DNA of 64,000 nt from Nitrospirota bacterium (GTDB taxonomy: Bacteria; JACPQY01), in NCBI GenBank assembly GCA_016190245.1, contig JACPQY010000060.1, forward strand, positions 1 to 64,000, read 5' to 3'. The position numbers and the translations under genes are program-made. Under the pieces are notes generated by a model. That model was not told the origin of the DNA. It ran no database searches and saw nothing but the letters and a program-made list of their open reading frames with translations. Positions 30,339-38,892 of this stretch are shown here, piece by piece. How positions within the stretch are numbered: the first letter of the stretch is position 1; each line of letters starts with the position of its first letter.

Positions 30339-30523
30339 GCGACCTGAGAATCACCCTCGTGCGCAGCCCCTACGGTATCCTGCCCCGGCACCGGCGCGCG
30401 CTCAAGAGCTTGGGGCTGACGCGGATCGGGAAATCCGTGACACTGCCGAGCAACCCCGCCACGCGGGGGATCGTCGGACAGCTCCGGCACCTCATCGAAG
30501 TGAGCGAGCGTCATGCTGACTGA
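30335..30523 (+). CDS. rpmD: 50S ribosomal protein L30
   Basis: A 62-aa protein: [32 protein letters not shown], then a helix reaching the end. Start TTG 30335 is nested in the rpsE stop. The last 11 nt overlap rplO. The rare start and overlaps suggest tightly coupled translation. Confidence 0.93.
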   Translation: MSDLRITLVRSPYGILPRHRRALKSLGLTRIGKSVTLPSNPATRGIVGQLRHLIEVSERHAD

Positions 30524-30959
30524 CCTGGGCGGTCGTCCCGGTTCGAAGAAACGCCGGAAACGCGTCGGGCGCGGTCTCGGCTCCGGCCACGGCCGTACGG
30601 CGTGCCGGGGGTACAAGGGCTTGGGCGCCCGAACGGGCGGCAAGGTGCACGCCAGCTTCGAGGGTGGACAGACCCCCCTGCATCGCAGGCTCCCCAAGCG
30701 GGGGTTCACGAACATTTTCCGCCGAGAGTGGGCGATCGTCAACGTGGGCGATCTGGCGCCCCTCGCCGACGAGAAGCGGGAGATCACGCCGGAACTGCTT
30801 CTCGAACGGCGGCTCATCAAGGAACTGAAACACGGCGTCAAGGTGCTGGGGGGGGGAAGTCTGGAGAAGCCCGTGGTGGTCAAGGCCCACGCCTTCGCGC
30901 GTTCGGCGCGGGAGATCATCGAGAAGGCGGGCGGACGGGCGGAGGTGCTGCCGGCTTGA
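30513..30959 (+). CDS. rplO: 50S ribosomal protein L15
   Basis: A 148-aa protein. The basic Gly-rich N-terminal arm ([19 protein letters not shown]) is followed by [17 protein letters not shown] and the compact C-terminal domain ([22 protein letters not shown] region). It starts inside rpmD. A 42-nt gap with a stable hairpin follows before secY. Confidence 0.97.
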   Translation: MLTDLGGRPGSKKRRKRVGRGLGSGHGRTACRGYKGLGARTGGKVHASFEGGQTPLHRRLPKRGFTNIFRREWAIVNVGDLAPLADEKREITPELLLERRLIKELKHGVKVLGGGSLEKPVVVKAHAFARSAREIIEKAGGRAEVLPA

Positions 30960-30961
30960 GG

Positions 30962-30979
30962 CCCCCTCGAATGAGGGGG
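30962..30979 (+). other. hairpin between rplO and secY
   Basis: Perfect 7-bp stem CCCCCTC/GAGGGGG with a GAAT loop, directly after the rplO stop. No T-tract follows, so it is not a classical intrinsic terminator. It could slow transcription or protect the upstream mRNA, allowing different levels of ribosomal proteins and SecY. Confidence 0.45.
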
Positions 30980-31001
30980 GTGCCGAGCAAGAGGAGGCGC
31001 G

Positions 31002-32312
31002 ATGAGACAGGCCTTGATGGACGCGGCCAAGGTGCCGGAGTTGGGCAAGAAGCTCCTCGTGACCGTGGGCTTCCTAGCCGCCTACCGCCTGGGCGTCCAC
31101 GTCCCCACGCCCGGTGTCGATCCCTCCGCTCTGACGGCTTTCTTCCAATCCCAGGGCGGCGCGTTGCTCGGCGTGCTGGACATCTTCACGGGGGGGGGGT
31201 TGTCACGCCTCTCCATCTTCGCCCTCGGGGTGTGGCCCTATATCTCGGCCTCGATCGCGGCCGATCTCCTGACGCATGTCATCCCCCAACTCGAGGCCCT
31301 CAAGAAGGAGGGCGAGCAAGGGCGCCGGAAAATCAACCAGTACGTGCGCTACGCTACGATCGCCGTCTGCATCGTACAGGGCGCCATCATGCTGACGTGG
31401 CTCGAGGGCAGCACCGCCCCCGGCGGACAGCCGATCGTGCCGATCCCGGGATGGGGCTTCCGCGTGCTCACGCTCCTCACCCTGACCGCGGGAACCGTTC
31501 TTCTCATGTGGCTGGGCGAACAGATCACCCACCGCGGCATCGGCAACGGAGTCTCGCTCATCATCTTCGCGGGCATCGTCGGCCGCATCCCGAGCGCCTC
31601 GCGCAACATGTTTCAGCTCCTCCGCACGGGCGAGATGGACATCCTGGTCGCTATTCTCGTCGTTGTCATCATGGTGGGCTCGATTGGATTCATCGTATTC
31701 GTCGAAATGGGACAGCGCCGCCTCCCGGTCCAGTATCCGACCCGAACCGTCGGGCGGAGGGTCTTCCAGGGGCAGGAGACGCACCTGCCGCTCAAGGTCA
31801 ACACGTCGGGCGTGATCCCGCCCATCTTCGCGCAGGCCGTCCTCTCGTTCCTGGCCTACCCAGCCCAGGCGTGGGACGTGCCGGCGGTGGACCGTATCTT
31901 CAGCCCTTTCCTTCCCGGTGGGCCTCTCTACATCCCCTCCTACATGCTCCTCATCGGCTTCTTCTGCTTCTTCTACACCGGCGTGATTTTCAATCCTGTG
32001 GATGTGGCGGACAACCTGCGCAAGCACGGCGGGTATATCCCCGGCATCCGCCCGGGGCAGCGGACGGCCGAGTACATCAATCATGTCCTGACGCGCGTCA
32101 CGCTTGGGGGCGCGGCCTATCTTTGCCTCGTGGCGTTGTTGCCCATCCTGTTGAGCCGCCAGTTCAACGTGCCGTTCTATTTTGGAGGCACGGCGTTGCT
32201 CATCGTGGTGGGCGTGGCGCTCGATTTTATCCAGCAGATCCAGGCGCACCTGCTCGTCCGACAGTACAGGGGCTTCCTCGAGGGTCGGCGACTGAGGGGG
32301 AGACGTGGATGA
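31002..32312 (+). CDS. secY: preprotein translocase subunit SecY
   Basis: A 436-aa polytopic channel protein with about ten transmembrane segments. Landmarks include the plug-proximal LGVLDIFTGGGLSRLSIF, ALGVWPYISASI, MWLGEQITHRGIGNGVSL, VEMGQRRLPVQYP and the cytoplasmic ribosome-contacting loop near RPGQRTAEYI. It pairs with SecE (6347). ATG 31002 follows AAGAGGAGGCGCG. Its stop is immediately followed by the left arm of a 15-bp inverted repeat. Confidence 0.97.
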   Translation: MRQALMDAAKVPELGKKLLVTVGFLAAYRLGVHVPTPGVDPSALTAFFQSQGGALLGVLDIFTGGGLSRLSIFALGVWPYISASIAADLLTHVIPQLEALKKEGEQGRRKINQYVRYATIAVCIVQGAIMLTWLEGSTAPGGQPIVPIPGWGFRVLTLLTLTAGTVLLMWLGEQITHRGIGNGVSLIIFAGIVGRIPSASRNMFQLLRTGEMDILVAILVVVIMVGSIGFIVFVEMGQRRLPVQYPTRTVGRRVFQGQETHLPLKVNTSGVIPPIFAQAVLSFLAYPAQAWDVPAVDRIFSPFLPGGPLYIPSYMLLIGFFCFFYTGVIFNPVDVADNLRKHGGYIPGIRPGQRTAEYINHVLTRVTLGGAAYLCLVALLPILLSRQFNVPFYFGGTALLIVVGVALDFIQQIQAHLLVRQYRGFLEGRRLRGRRG

Positions 32313-32426
32313 ACCCCGCACCTATCCCGAGCCGAGTCCCTCGGCGTGGCACGCGCCAAAGGCGAAGCCGCCTGTCTGCTGCGACCCTTGCCGGCCCCGA
32401 GACGTCCGAAAGGATAGGTGCGGGGT
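32313..32426 (+). promoter_or_regulatory. 15-bp inverted repeat bracketing the secY-adk gap, burying the adk start
   Basis: The left arm 32313-32327 (ACCCCGCACCTATCC) is an exact reverse complement of the right arm 32412-32426. The left arm begins on the base after the secY stop. The right arm contains the AGGATAGG Shine-Dalgarno region and the first two bases of the adk GTG codon (32425-32427). The 84-nt loop can form a smaller hairpin (GCCGAG/CTCGGC). If it pairs in mRNA, adk initiation would be masked. It could instead be the termini of a small inserted element. Confidence 0.65.
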
Positions 32427-33096
32427 GAACCTGATTCTTCTCGGTCCCCCCGGCGTGGGGAAGGGTACCCAGAGCAAGCTGATATCGAAGCGCTTGGCGA
32501 TTCCGCAGATCTCGACGGGGGACCTTCTACGCGAAGCCGTCCGCCAGAAGACAAAACTGGGCCTTGAGGCCAAACTCTACATGGAACGCGGCGAACTTGT
32601 CAGAGACGGGATCGTGGTGGGGCTGATCGAAAGAAGGATCCAGGACCCCGACTGCACCAAGGGTTTCGTTCTGGATGGATTTCCGCGAAACGTCGAGCAG
32701 GCGGATGCCCTGGCTACCATGTTGAGAGGCGCAGGCCGGAGGATCGACACGGCCGTGTGCATCGAGGCGGCTGAGGACCTGCTGGTCAGGCGTATCGCCG
32801 GCCGGAGGGTGTGCTCGTCGTGCGGGTCGGAGTTCCATGTCGAATTCCGGCCGTCGGCCAAGGGCAAGCTGTGCGAACGGTGCGGTGCCGAGCTCGTCCA
32901 GCGCAAGGACGATCGCGAAGACGTGGTCAAGGAACGCCTTCGCGTGTACCGCGAATCGACCCAACCTCTCGCGCGCTACTACGAGGAGCGGGGCCTCCTG
33001 CGTCGCGTGAAGGGCGAAGGGACGATCGAAGAGATCGAGCGCCTCATCGCGCGCGCACTCGAGGAGGCGGCGCAGCCGCCGCCGGGTCGGTCGTGA
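32425..33096 (+). CDS. adk: adenylate kinase
   Basis: A 223-aa protein starting at GTG 32425. The P-loop is LLGPPGVGKGTQ, the NMP-binding part ISTGDLLREAV, and the LID has a four-cysteine zinc site (CSSC ... CERC). DGFPRN and the C-terminal arginines of the family are present. It interconverts AMP, ADP and ATP. secY-adk-map-infA is the standard order. Its start is covered by the inverted repeat at 32313-32426. It overlaps map by 4 nt. Confidence 0.96.
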   Translation: MNLILLGPPGVGKGTQSKLISKRLAIPQISTGDLLREAVRQKTKLGLEAKLYMERGELVRDGIVVGLIERRIQDPDCTKGFVLDGFPRNVEQADALATMLRGAGRRIDTAVCIEAAEDLLVRRIAGRRVCSSCGSEFHVEFRPSAKGKLCERCGAELVQRKDDREDVVKERLRVYRESTQPLARYYEERGLLRRVKGEGTIEEIERLIARALEEAAQPPPGRS

Positions 33097-33848
33097 TCGA
33101 TCTGAAATCGAAGGAGGAACTGGCCATCATCGGGGGAAACTGCCAAGTCCTGGCGGAACTGTTCCTGGAGATGGGGGCCTGGGTGCAGGCCGGCGTGAGC
33201 GCCATCGAGCTCGACCGCCAGGCCGAGGACTGGATCGTCAAGCGGAAGTCCAAGCCCGCGTTCAAAGGCTACCGCGGTTACCCCGCCACACTGTGCGTCT
33301 CGATCAATGACGAGGTGGTCCACGGCATCCCGCGCAAGGACAAGTTGTTCAAGGCCGGCGATGTGGTGGGCGTGGATTGCGGCCTTCAGCGAAAGGGATT
33401 CTACGCGGACATGGCGTACACGTATGCCATCAACGGCATCGAAGAAAAGACGCAGCGCCTTCTCGATGCGGCCCGAGAATCCCTTTTCGAGGGGATCCGG
33501 GAGGCCCGTGTGGGGAACCGCCTCTTCGACATCTCGCATGCCATCCAGAGCCACGTGGAGACACGCGGCTATTCGGTGGTGAGGGAGTTTGTCGGACACG
33601 GGATCGGGCGCCAACTCCACGAAGATCCCCAGGTGCCCAACTTCGGTGAGAAGGGCAAGGGAATCCGGCTGGTCGAGGGCATGGTGCTCGCGATCGAACC
33701 GATGGTGAACGCGGGCGCCCCGGACGTTACCGTGGACAACGACGGCTGGACCGTGCGGACGAAAGATGGTAGGGTATCCGCCCATTTTGAGCACACCATT
33801 GCGATAACGAGTGACGGACCGCGAATCCTGACGGAAAAACCGCGCTGA
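33093..33848 (+). CDS. map: methionine aminopeptidase, type I
   Basis: A 251-aa enzyme that removes N-terminal Met from nascent proteins. Dimetal ligands are visible in order: Asp in GVDCGLQ, Asp in YADMAYTY, His in [10 protein letters not shown], Glu in AIEPM and Glu in FEHTIAIT. Start GTG 33093 overlaps the adk stop (GTGA); longer in-frame starts lie inside adk. It shares one base with infA. Confidence 0.96.
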   Translation: MIDLKSKEELAIIGGNCQVLAELFLEMGAWVQAGVSAIELDRQAEDWIVKRKSKPAFKGYRGYPATLCVSINDEVVHGIPRKDKLFKAGDVVGVDCGLQRKGFYADMAYTYAINGIEEKTQRLLDAARESLFEGIREARVGNRLFDISHAIQSHVETRGYSVVREFVGHGIGRQLHEDPQVPNFGEKGKGIRLVEGMVLAIEPMVNAGAPDVTVDNDGWTVRTKDGRVSAHFEHTIAITSDGPRILTEKPR

Positions 33849-34066
33849 TGGCGAAAGTTGATGGCATCCAAGTTATGGGTACGGTCAAAGAGTCGCTTCC
33901 CAATACGATGTTTCGGGTCCAACTCGAAACCGGTCAGGAGATCCTGGCCTACATGTCGGGGAAGATGCGTCTCCACTACATCAAGATCCTTCCGGGGGAC
34001 CGGGTGGTGGTCGAATTGTCCCCCTATGATCTGACGCGCGGGCGGATCATGGGCCGGGAGAACTAG
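33848..34066 (+). CDS. infA: translation initiation factor IF-1
   Basis: A 72-aa OB-fold protein: [57 protein letters not shown]. It blocks the 30S A site during initiation. It is coupled to map by a 1-nt overlap (TGATG) and followed by a 149-nt gap with a repeat. Confidence 0.97.
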   Translation: MAKVDGIQVMGTVKESLPNTMFRVQLETGQEILAYMSGKMRLHYIKILPGDRVVVELSPYDLTRGRIMGREN

Positions 34067-34074
34067 GACCATGG

Positions 34075-34169
34075 AGCCGGGAAATTGCTTCTCCGCCTGC
34101 GGCGGATCGCCATGACATCTTTCCTCGTCATTGCGAGGAGGCTGCGCGACGAAGCAATCTCGTGCGGCT
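34075..34169. repeat. REP-like paired inverted repeat between infA and rpmJ
   Basis: Left arm AGCCG..GA.ATTGCTTC (34075-34091) pairs with GAAGCAATCTCGTGCGGCT (34151-34169). Inner arms near CATGAC and GTCATTGCGAGG form a second pairing. Words ATTGCTTC, CGTCATTGCGAGGAGG and GACGAAGCAATCTC are shared with the element at 28169-28287. It lies inside the otherwise dense ribosomal cluster. Confidence 0.75.
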
Positions 34170-34215
34170 GTGATTCCGCGGGTTGCCCGGGCGTCAACAC
34201 GCGGGGGGCGCGAGC

Positions 34216-34329
34216 GTGAAGGTTCGGGCCTCCATCAAAATCATTTGCCGGAACTGCAAGATCGTCCGGCGCGGAAAAGTGCTGCGGGTGATCTGCAAGA
34301 ACCCCAAACACAAGCAAAGGCAGGGATAG
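34216..34329 (+). CDS. rpmJ: 50S ribosomal protein L36
   Basis: A 37-aa protein, GTG start 34216, TAG 34327-34329. [17 protein letters not shown] is followed by [13 protein letters not shown]. Three Cys and one His form the zinc site of the C+ form. It is too short for most gene finders but unmistakable, and sits in the normal infA-rpmJ-rpsM order. Confidence 0.96.
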   Translation: MKVRASIKIICRNCKIVRRGKVLRVICKNPKHKQRQG

Positions 34330-34332
34330 TCC

Positions 34333-34722
34333 ATGGCACGCATCGCGGGAGTCGAACTGCCGGACGGCAAGCGGGTGGAGGTCGCCCTGACCTACATCTA
34401 CGGTATCGGCCGCCCGCTCTCCAAGAAGATACTCGAAGAGGCTCGGATCGACGCAGCCAAGCGGATGAAGCAGTTGAGTGACGACGAAATCACGCGTATT
34501 CGGCAGCTCATCGAAGCCGGGCAGCGTGTGGAGGGCGACCTGCGCAGGGAGGAAACGGCCAACATCAAGAGGCTGATCGACCTGCGGTGCTGGCGGGGCC
34601 TCCGGCACATGCGAAACCTGCCTGTGAGAGGCCAGCGGACGCGGACCAATGCGCGGACCCGCCGCGGGGCCCGCAAGACCGTGGCGGGTCGCGGCAAGCC
34701 GCGCGGAGCGAAGAAGGGCTAG
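34333..34722 (+). CDS. rpsM: 30S ribosomal protein S13
   Basis: A 129-aa protein. [31 protein letters not shown] and the C-terminal basic [20 protein letters not shown] are diagnostic. It forms the subunit bridge with L5 and contacts tRNA. It starts 3 nt after rpmJ. Confidence 0.97.
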   Translation: MARIAGVELPDGKRVEVALTYIYGIGRPLSKKILEEARIDAAKRMKQLSDDEITRIRQLIEAGQRVEGDLRREETANIKRLIDLRCWRGLRHMRNLPVRGQRTRTNARTRRGARKTVAGRGKPRGAKKG

Positions 34723-34735
34723 GAGAGGGAGGGAC

Positions 34736-35314
34736 ATGGCCGAAGAGAAACCCGAAGCAGCGGAGAAACCGGAAAAGAAGGAAAGAGCCGCCCCGGAGAA
34801 AAAGGGCGAGCCCCGCAAGAAGGGCGCTTCAGGTGCCCCGTCTGCCGGCCCGAAGGCAAGTCGAGACGCGGCGGGGGGCGCGGAGGTGCCGGCCGAGGGC
34901 GCCCCGGGCGAGGCCGCCGGGGAAAAGGAGAAGGCTCCGCCCAAGCGCAAGAAGCGGGGAAAGAAGAACATTCCCCTCGGAGTGGCCCACATCAGCGTCT
35001 CCTTCAACAACACCATCGTGACGCTCAGCGATCCCAAGGGCCATGTCGTGAGTTGGGCGAGCGGTGGAACGGCCCGTTTCTCCGGTACGAAGAAGGGGAC
35101 CCCCTACGCGGCGACCAAGGCGGCCGAGATGGCGGCCCGCAAGGCCATGGAACACGGGATGCGCCGCGTGGCCGTCCTCGTCAAAGGGCCGGGCCCCGGC
35201 CGCGAAGCGGCCATCCAAGGGCTGCAGGCGGCCGGGATCCAGGTGATGTACATCAAAGACATTACACCGATCCCGCACAACGGATGCCGCGCCCCCAAGC
35301 GGAGGAGGGTCTAG
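34736..35314 (+). CDS. rpsK: 30S ribosomal protein S11 with long N-terminal extension
   Basis: 192 aa against about 129 normally. The core starts near residue 77 ([11 protein letters not shown]) with [22 protein letters not shown] and [15 protein letters not shown]. The first 75 or so residues are Glu, Lys, Ala, Pro and Gly only in the main, probably disordered. ATG 34736 follows GAGAGGGAGGG, an excellent Shine-Dalgarno, 13 nt after rpsM. No alternative start near the core has a comparable site, so the extension is likely real. Confidence 0.93.
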   Translation: MAEEKPEAAEKPEKKERAAPEKKGEPRKKGASGAPSAGPKASRDAAGGAEVPAEGAPGEAAGEKEKAPPKRKKRGKKNIPLGVAHISVSFNNTIVTLSDPKGHVVSWASGGTARFSGTKKGTPYAATKAAEMAARKAMEHGMRRVAVLVKGPGPGREAAIQGLQAAGIQVMYIKDITPIPHNGCRAPKRRRV

Positions 35315-35318
35315 AGTT

Positions 35319-35945
35319 ATGGCAAGGGCAACCGGATCGGTCTGCAAAGTCTGTCGTCGGGAGGGCCTGAAGCTTTTCTTCAAGGGCGAGCGCTGCTACA
35401 CCGACAAGTGCGCCTATGAGCGGAGGCCCTATCCGCCCGGAGTCCACGGGCAGGGCCGGGCCAAGGTCACGGACTACGGCGTGCGGCTGCGCGAAAAGCA
35501 GAGAGTGAGAAAGAGCTACGGCATGCTGGAGCGGCAGTTCAGGCGTTTCTACCAGAACGCCCTTCGGAAGAAAGGTGTGACCGGCGACTATCTCTTCGAG
35601 TTGCTGGAGCGGCGCCTCGACAACGTTCTCTTCCGGCTCGGGTTCAGCAAGACGCGCGCCCAGGGGCGCCAGTTCGTGCGCCACGGGCACATCCTCGTCA
35701 ACCAACGGAAGGTCAGCGTGCCGTCCTACCTGGTGCGCACGGGGGACGTGATCACCATCCGGGAGGGGAGCCGGTCCATCCCGGCGTGGGCCGAGGCCTT
35801 GGAGTTTTCGACACGCAAGACGCTCCCCGACTGGCTCGAGTGCGACCGGGAGAAGTGGATCGGCCGCATCCGCGAGCTCCCTCGCCGGGAACACGTGGGG
35901 GAGACGTTCAAAGAGCAGTACGTGGTCGAGTTCTATTCTAGGTAG
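35319..35945 (+). CDS. rpsD: 30S ribosomal protein S4
   Basis: A 208-aa protein of the zinc-binding (C+) form: Cys pairs around VCKVCRREG and [10 protein letters not shown]. The S4 domain has [27 protein letters not shown] (conserved family stretch, here in pieces). It initiates 30S assembly. It starts 4 nt after rpsK. Confidence 0.97.
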   Translation: MARATGSVCKVCRREGLKLFFKGERCYTDKCAYERRPYPPGVHGQGRAKVTDYGVRLREKQRVRKSYGMLERQFRRFYQNALRKKGVTGDYLFELLERRLDNVLFRLGFSKTRAQGRQFVRHGHILVNQRKVSVPSYLVRTGDVITIREGSRSIPAWAEALEFSTRKTLPDWLECDREKWIGRIRELPRREHVGETFKEQYVVEFYSR

Positions 35946-35962
35946 CCAAAAGGAGGCTGGGA

Positions 35963-36955
35963 ATGATCGAGCGGAACTGGACGGATTTGATCAAGCCTAA
36001 GGGGCTCACGCCGGACGAGAAGACGATCACGGATCGCTACGGCAAGTTCGTGATCGAGCCCCTCGAGAAGGGGTTCGGCATTACTCTCGGCAACTCGCTC
36101 CGCCGCGTGCTGCTCTCCTCTCTTCAGGGGGCGGCGGTGACCTCCATTCGCCTGCAGGGGGTGTTGCACGAGTTCTCCCACATCCCCGGCGTGGTGGATG
36201 ATGTCACGGATGTGGTGTTGAATCTGAAGGGGCTTCAGATCAAGATGCACGCCACCGAGCCCAAGATCGCCCGCCTGAAGGCCACGGGCCCGTGCGAAGT
36301 CACCGCCAAGATGATCGAGACGGACTCGTCGGTCGAGATCCTGAATCCGGATCTCCATGTGGCCACGCTGGACAAGGGGGGCAAGCTCGAGATGGAGCTC
36401 GAGATTAAGATGGGCCGCGGCTACATCCCGGCCGAACAACTCAAGGGCGAGTCGCCGGCCATCGGCACCATCCACATGGACGCGGCATTCTCCCCCATCG
36501 AGCGCGCCAACTTCACCGTCACACCCGCCCGCGTGGGACAGCGGACCGACTACGATCGCCTCACCTTGGAGATCGTCACGGACGGCAGCATCAAGCCGCA
36601 GGACGCGGTCGCCTATGCGGCGAAGATCCTCAAGGAGCAGCTCACGGTGTTCATCAACTTCGAGGAGAAGGAGGTCGGGAGCACCAAGGGGAACGACTCG
36701 GACACGCAGAACTCGCAGTTCTCCAGCGCGCTCGGGCGCAGCGTGAACGAGCTCGAACTCACGGTGAGATCGGCCAACTGCCTGAAGCAGGCCAACATCA
36801 GCCGGATCAGCGATCTCGTTCAACGCACCGAAGAAGAACTCCTCCAGCACAAGAATTTCGGGAGGAAGTCCCTCAACGAAATCAAGGAAATCCTCGCCGG
36901 CATGGGGCTGTCGCTCGGGATGAAAATCGAGCAGCCCTCGCTGGCCGCGGAGTAG
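35963..36955 (+). CDS. rpoA: DNA-directed RNA polymerase subunit alpha
   Basis: A 330-aa protein. The N-terminal dimerisation domain has [20 protein letters not shown] and [18 protein letters not shown] linker leads to the C-terminal domain with [19 protein letters not shown] and [14 protein letters not shown], which binds UP elements and activators. It starts 17 nt after rpsD after AAAAGGAGG. Confidence 0.98.
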   Translation: MIERNWTDLIKPKGLTPDEKTITDRYGKFVIEPLEKGFGITLGNSLRRVLLSSLQGAAVTSIRLQGVLHEFSHIPGVVDDVTDVVLNLKGLQIKMHATEPKIARLKATGPCEVTAKMIETDSSVEILNPDLHVATLDKGGKLEMELEIKMGRGYIPAEQLKGESPAIGTIHMDAAFSPIERANFTVTPARVGQRTDYDRLTLEIVTDGSIKPQDAVAYAAKILKEQLTVFINFEEKEVGSTKGNDSDTQNSQFSSALGRSVNELELTVRSANCLKQANISRISDLVQRTEEELLQHKNFGRKSLNEIKEILAGMGLSLGMKIEQPSLAAE

Positions 36956-36983
36956 CGGGCTCCGCCCCGGGAGACAGCCGGAG

Positions 36984-37394
36984 ATGAGACATCGTGTAGG
37001 TGGACGCAAGCTGCGCCGTCCCACCGCTCATCGGCTGGCCATGCTGCGCAATCTCACGGTCTCCCTCCTGCTCCACGAATCGGTCCGCGTGAGCGTCGCG
37101 AAGGCCAAAGAGGTGCGGCGCCTCGCCGAGAAGGCGATCACGTGGGGAAAGCAGGGACACCTGCACGCCCGGCGCCTGGCGTTTTCCATGTTGCGCAGCA
37201 AGCCTGTCACGACGAAATTGTTCTCCGAACTCTCACAGAGGTATCAGACGAGGGCGGGCGGCTACACGCGCATCCTCCGGATTGGATCGCGCCGGGGCGA
37301 CAACAGCCCCCAAGCCATCCTGGAACTCGTGGATCGGGTTCCAAAGACGAAGCCGGAGAAAACCGAAAACAAACAAGACGAAAAGACTTCGTAG
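36984..37394 (+). CDS. rplQ: 50S ribosomal protein L17
   Basis: A 136-aa protein. MRHRVGGRKLRRPTAHRLAM, LRNLTVSLLLHESV, and RIGSRRGDNSPQAILELV identify it. The last 20 residues are a Lys/Glu-rich tail. It is the last ribosomal gene of the superoperon. Its final 113 nt also encode the start of lnt in another frame. Confidence 0.97.
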   Translation: MRHRVGGRKLRRPTAHRLAMLRNLTVSLLLHESVRVSVAKAKEVRRLAEKAITWGKQGHLHARRLAFSMLRSKPVTTKLFSELSQRYQTRAGGYTRILRIGSRRGDNSPQAILELVDRVPKTKPEKTENKQDEKTS

Positions 37395-38892
37395 CGCCGG
37401 AGGCTTCAGCCTCCTCTTTCTTCTCTCTTTTCCGCAGTTCGGGACGCCCCTCGCGGCTTGGATTGCCCTGGTGCCCCTGCTGAGCTTGGCGGGGCGTGAA
37501 GACGGGCGGCGTCTTTTCCTCCTCTCCTGGGCGGCGGGCACGCTCGCTTGGTGTGGGATCATCTACTGGATCCCGTTCACTCTGCAGTTCTACGGCGGGC
37601 TCCCCTGGCCGGCAGCCTATCTTGCACTTCTGCTGCTGGCGGGCTTCTTGGGACTCTACGTGGCCGTCTTCGCAACCCTCGCGGGACGCGTGCTGAGGTC
37701 GCCTGTCGGTCTCCCCCTCCTGACGCTGCCGAGCCTGTGGGTGGCGCTGGAATTCACCAAAAACTACCTCCTGTCCGGATTCCCTTGGATGCTTCTCGCC
37801 TACAGCCAGTACGAACGATTGGAGTGGATCCAGATCGCGGATCTGGGCGGACCGTATGCCGTCTCGTTCGTCATCGTGCTGGTCAATGCCGCAGTCTACC
37901 TCGCCTTCCTCGGTCCCCGACCGAGGCACGCTTGGCGTCGTGGTGCCATGGCGGCGGCCTGCGCGGCCGCGGTCTACGCCTATGGTCTCTATCGGCTCGA
38001 CCGGCTCGAGGCGAGCCTCCCGAGCGCTCCTACACTCCGCGTTGGGGTCCTTCAAGGCAACATCGAACAAGGCGTGAAATGGTCGCCGGCCTACAGGGGC
38101 AGCACGACGGAGATCTACGGCACCCTTGCGCAGGGGGCGCGGGCGGAGGGGGCGAATCTGATCATTTGGCCCGAGGCCTCGGCTCCCTACTACCTCAACC
38201 GCAGTCCTGAGGGGCAGGCCCTCGTCCATCGAATCGTGGACGACGTCGGTGTGCCGATGCTGGTCGGGAGCCTCGCGAGTGAGGAGGGGAAGGGCGGACG
38301 CACGGCACGCAACAGCGCCTACCTGCTCGGCTCTGGTCGCCGTTTCTACGGCCGATACGACAAGGTGCACCTCGTGCCGTTTGGGGAGTTCGTGCCCCTG
38401 GCCGGTCTCTTGCCGATCGACAAGCTCACGGCGGCGGCCGGGAACTTCGTTGGAGGTCATGGGCCGGGGCTGCTCTCCACCGATGCCCTGGACCTCGGCC
38501 TCCTCATCTGCTACGAATCCATCTTCCCGGAGCTGACCCGTGCCGCAGCGCGAAGAGGCGCCGATCTTCTCGTGGTGATCACCAATGATGCCTGGTTCGG
38601 GCCGACGAGCGCGCCCGTCCAGCACCTGGCCATGGCAGCCTTCCGGGCCGTCGAAACAAGACGGTCCATCGCCCGCGCGGCCAACACGGGGATCTCCGCC
38701 TTCATAGAGCCGACAGGTCGCATCGCAGACAGCCTACGTCTCCAGGCGAGGGGCTACCTCACGGCCGACCTGCCGCTGACCGGCTGGACGACGCTCTACG
38801 CCCGGTGGGGGGATGTGGGGGCGCTCCTCGCGATATGCGTGGTGGGCGTGTTCCTCCTGCGGGACCGAAAACGTGCCTCGACCGAGAGCTGA
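37282..38892 (+). CDS. lnt: apolipoprotein N-acyltransferase
   Basis: A 536-aa inner-membrane enzyme that adds the third acyl chain to lipoproteins. A basic N-terminal tail precedes about six membrane segments (first one FSLLFLLSFPQFG). A nitrilase-like periplasmic domain then carries Glu in IIWPEASAPYY, Lys in YDKVHLVPFGEF and Cys in LICYESIFPE, the catalytic triad. Start: the first membrane segment begins only 6 codons after the rplQ stop with no start codon between, so TTG 37282 inside rplQ is the only reasonable start. Confidence 0.9.
   Translation: MDRAGATTAPKPSWNSWIGFQRRSRRKPKTNKTKRLRSAGGFSLLFLLSFPQFGTPLAAWIALVPLLSLAGREDGRRLFLLSWAAGTLAWCGIIYWIPFTLQFYGGLPWPAAYLALLLLAGFLGLYVAVFATLAGRVLRSPVGLPLLTLPSLWVALEFTKNYLLSGFPWMLLAYSQYERLEWIQIADLGGPYAVSFVIVLVNAAVYLAFLGPRPRHAWRRGAMAAACAAAVYAYGLYRLDRLEASLPSAPTLRVGVLQGNIEQGVKWSPAYRGSTTEIYGTLAQGARAEGANLIIWPEASAPYYLNRSPEGQALVHRIVDDVGVPMLVGSLASEEGKGGRTARNSAYLLGSGRRFYGRYDKVHLVPFGEFVPLAGLLPIDKLTAAAGNFVGGHGPGLLSTDALDLGLLICYESIFPELTRAAARRGADLLVVITNDAWFGPTSAPVQHLAMAAFRAVETRRSIARAANTGISAFIEPTGRIADSLRLQARGYLTADLPLTGWTTLYARWGDVGALLAICVVGVFLLRDRKRASTES
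37399..37431 (+). terminator. terminator-like hairpin after rplQ, inside lnt
   Basis: GGAGGC-TTCA-GCCTCC (37399-37414) is followed by a T/C-rich tract ending in TTTT (37415-37431). It begins 5 bases after the rplQ stop codon. If it functions as a terminator or attenuator it would reduce read-through into lnt. The sequence also encodes the first lnt membrane segment, so it may be fortuitous. Confidence 0.4.

Noticed and set aside
30602-32428. 608-aa plus-strand frame overlapping rplO and secY in another frame
   Set aside because: Arg/Gly/Pro-rich translation of the +1 frame of two certain genes; no motif.
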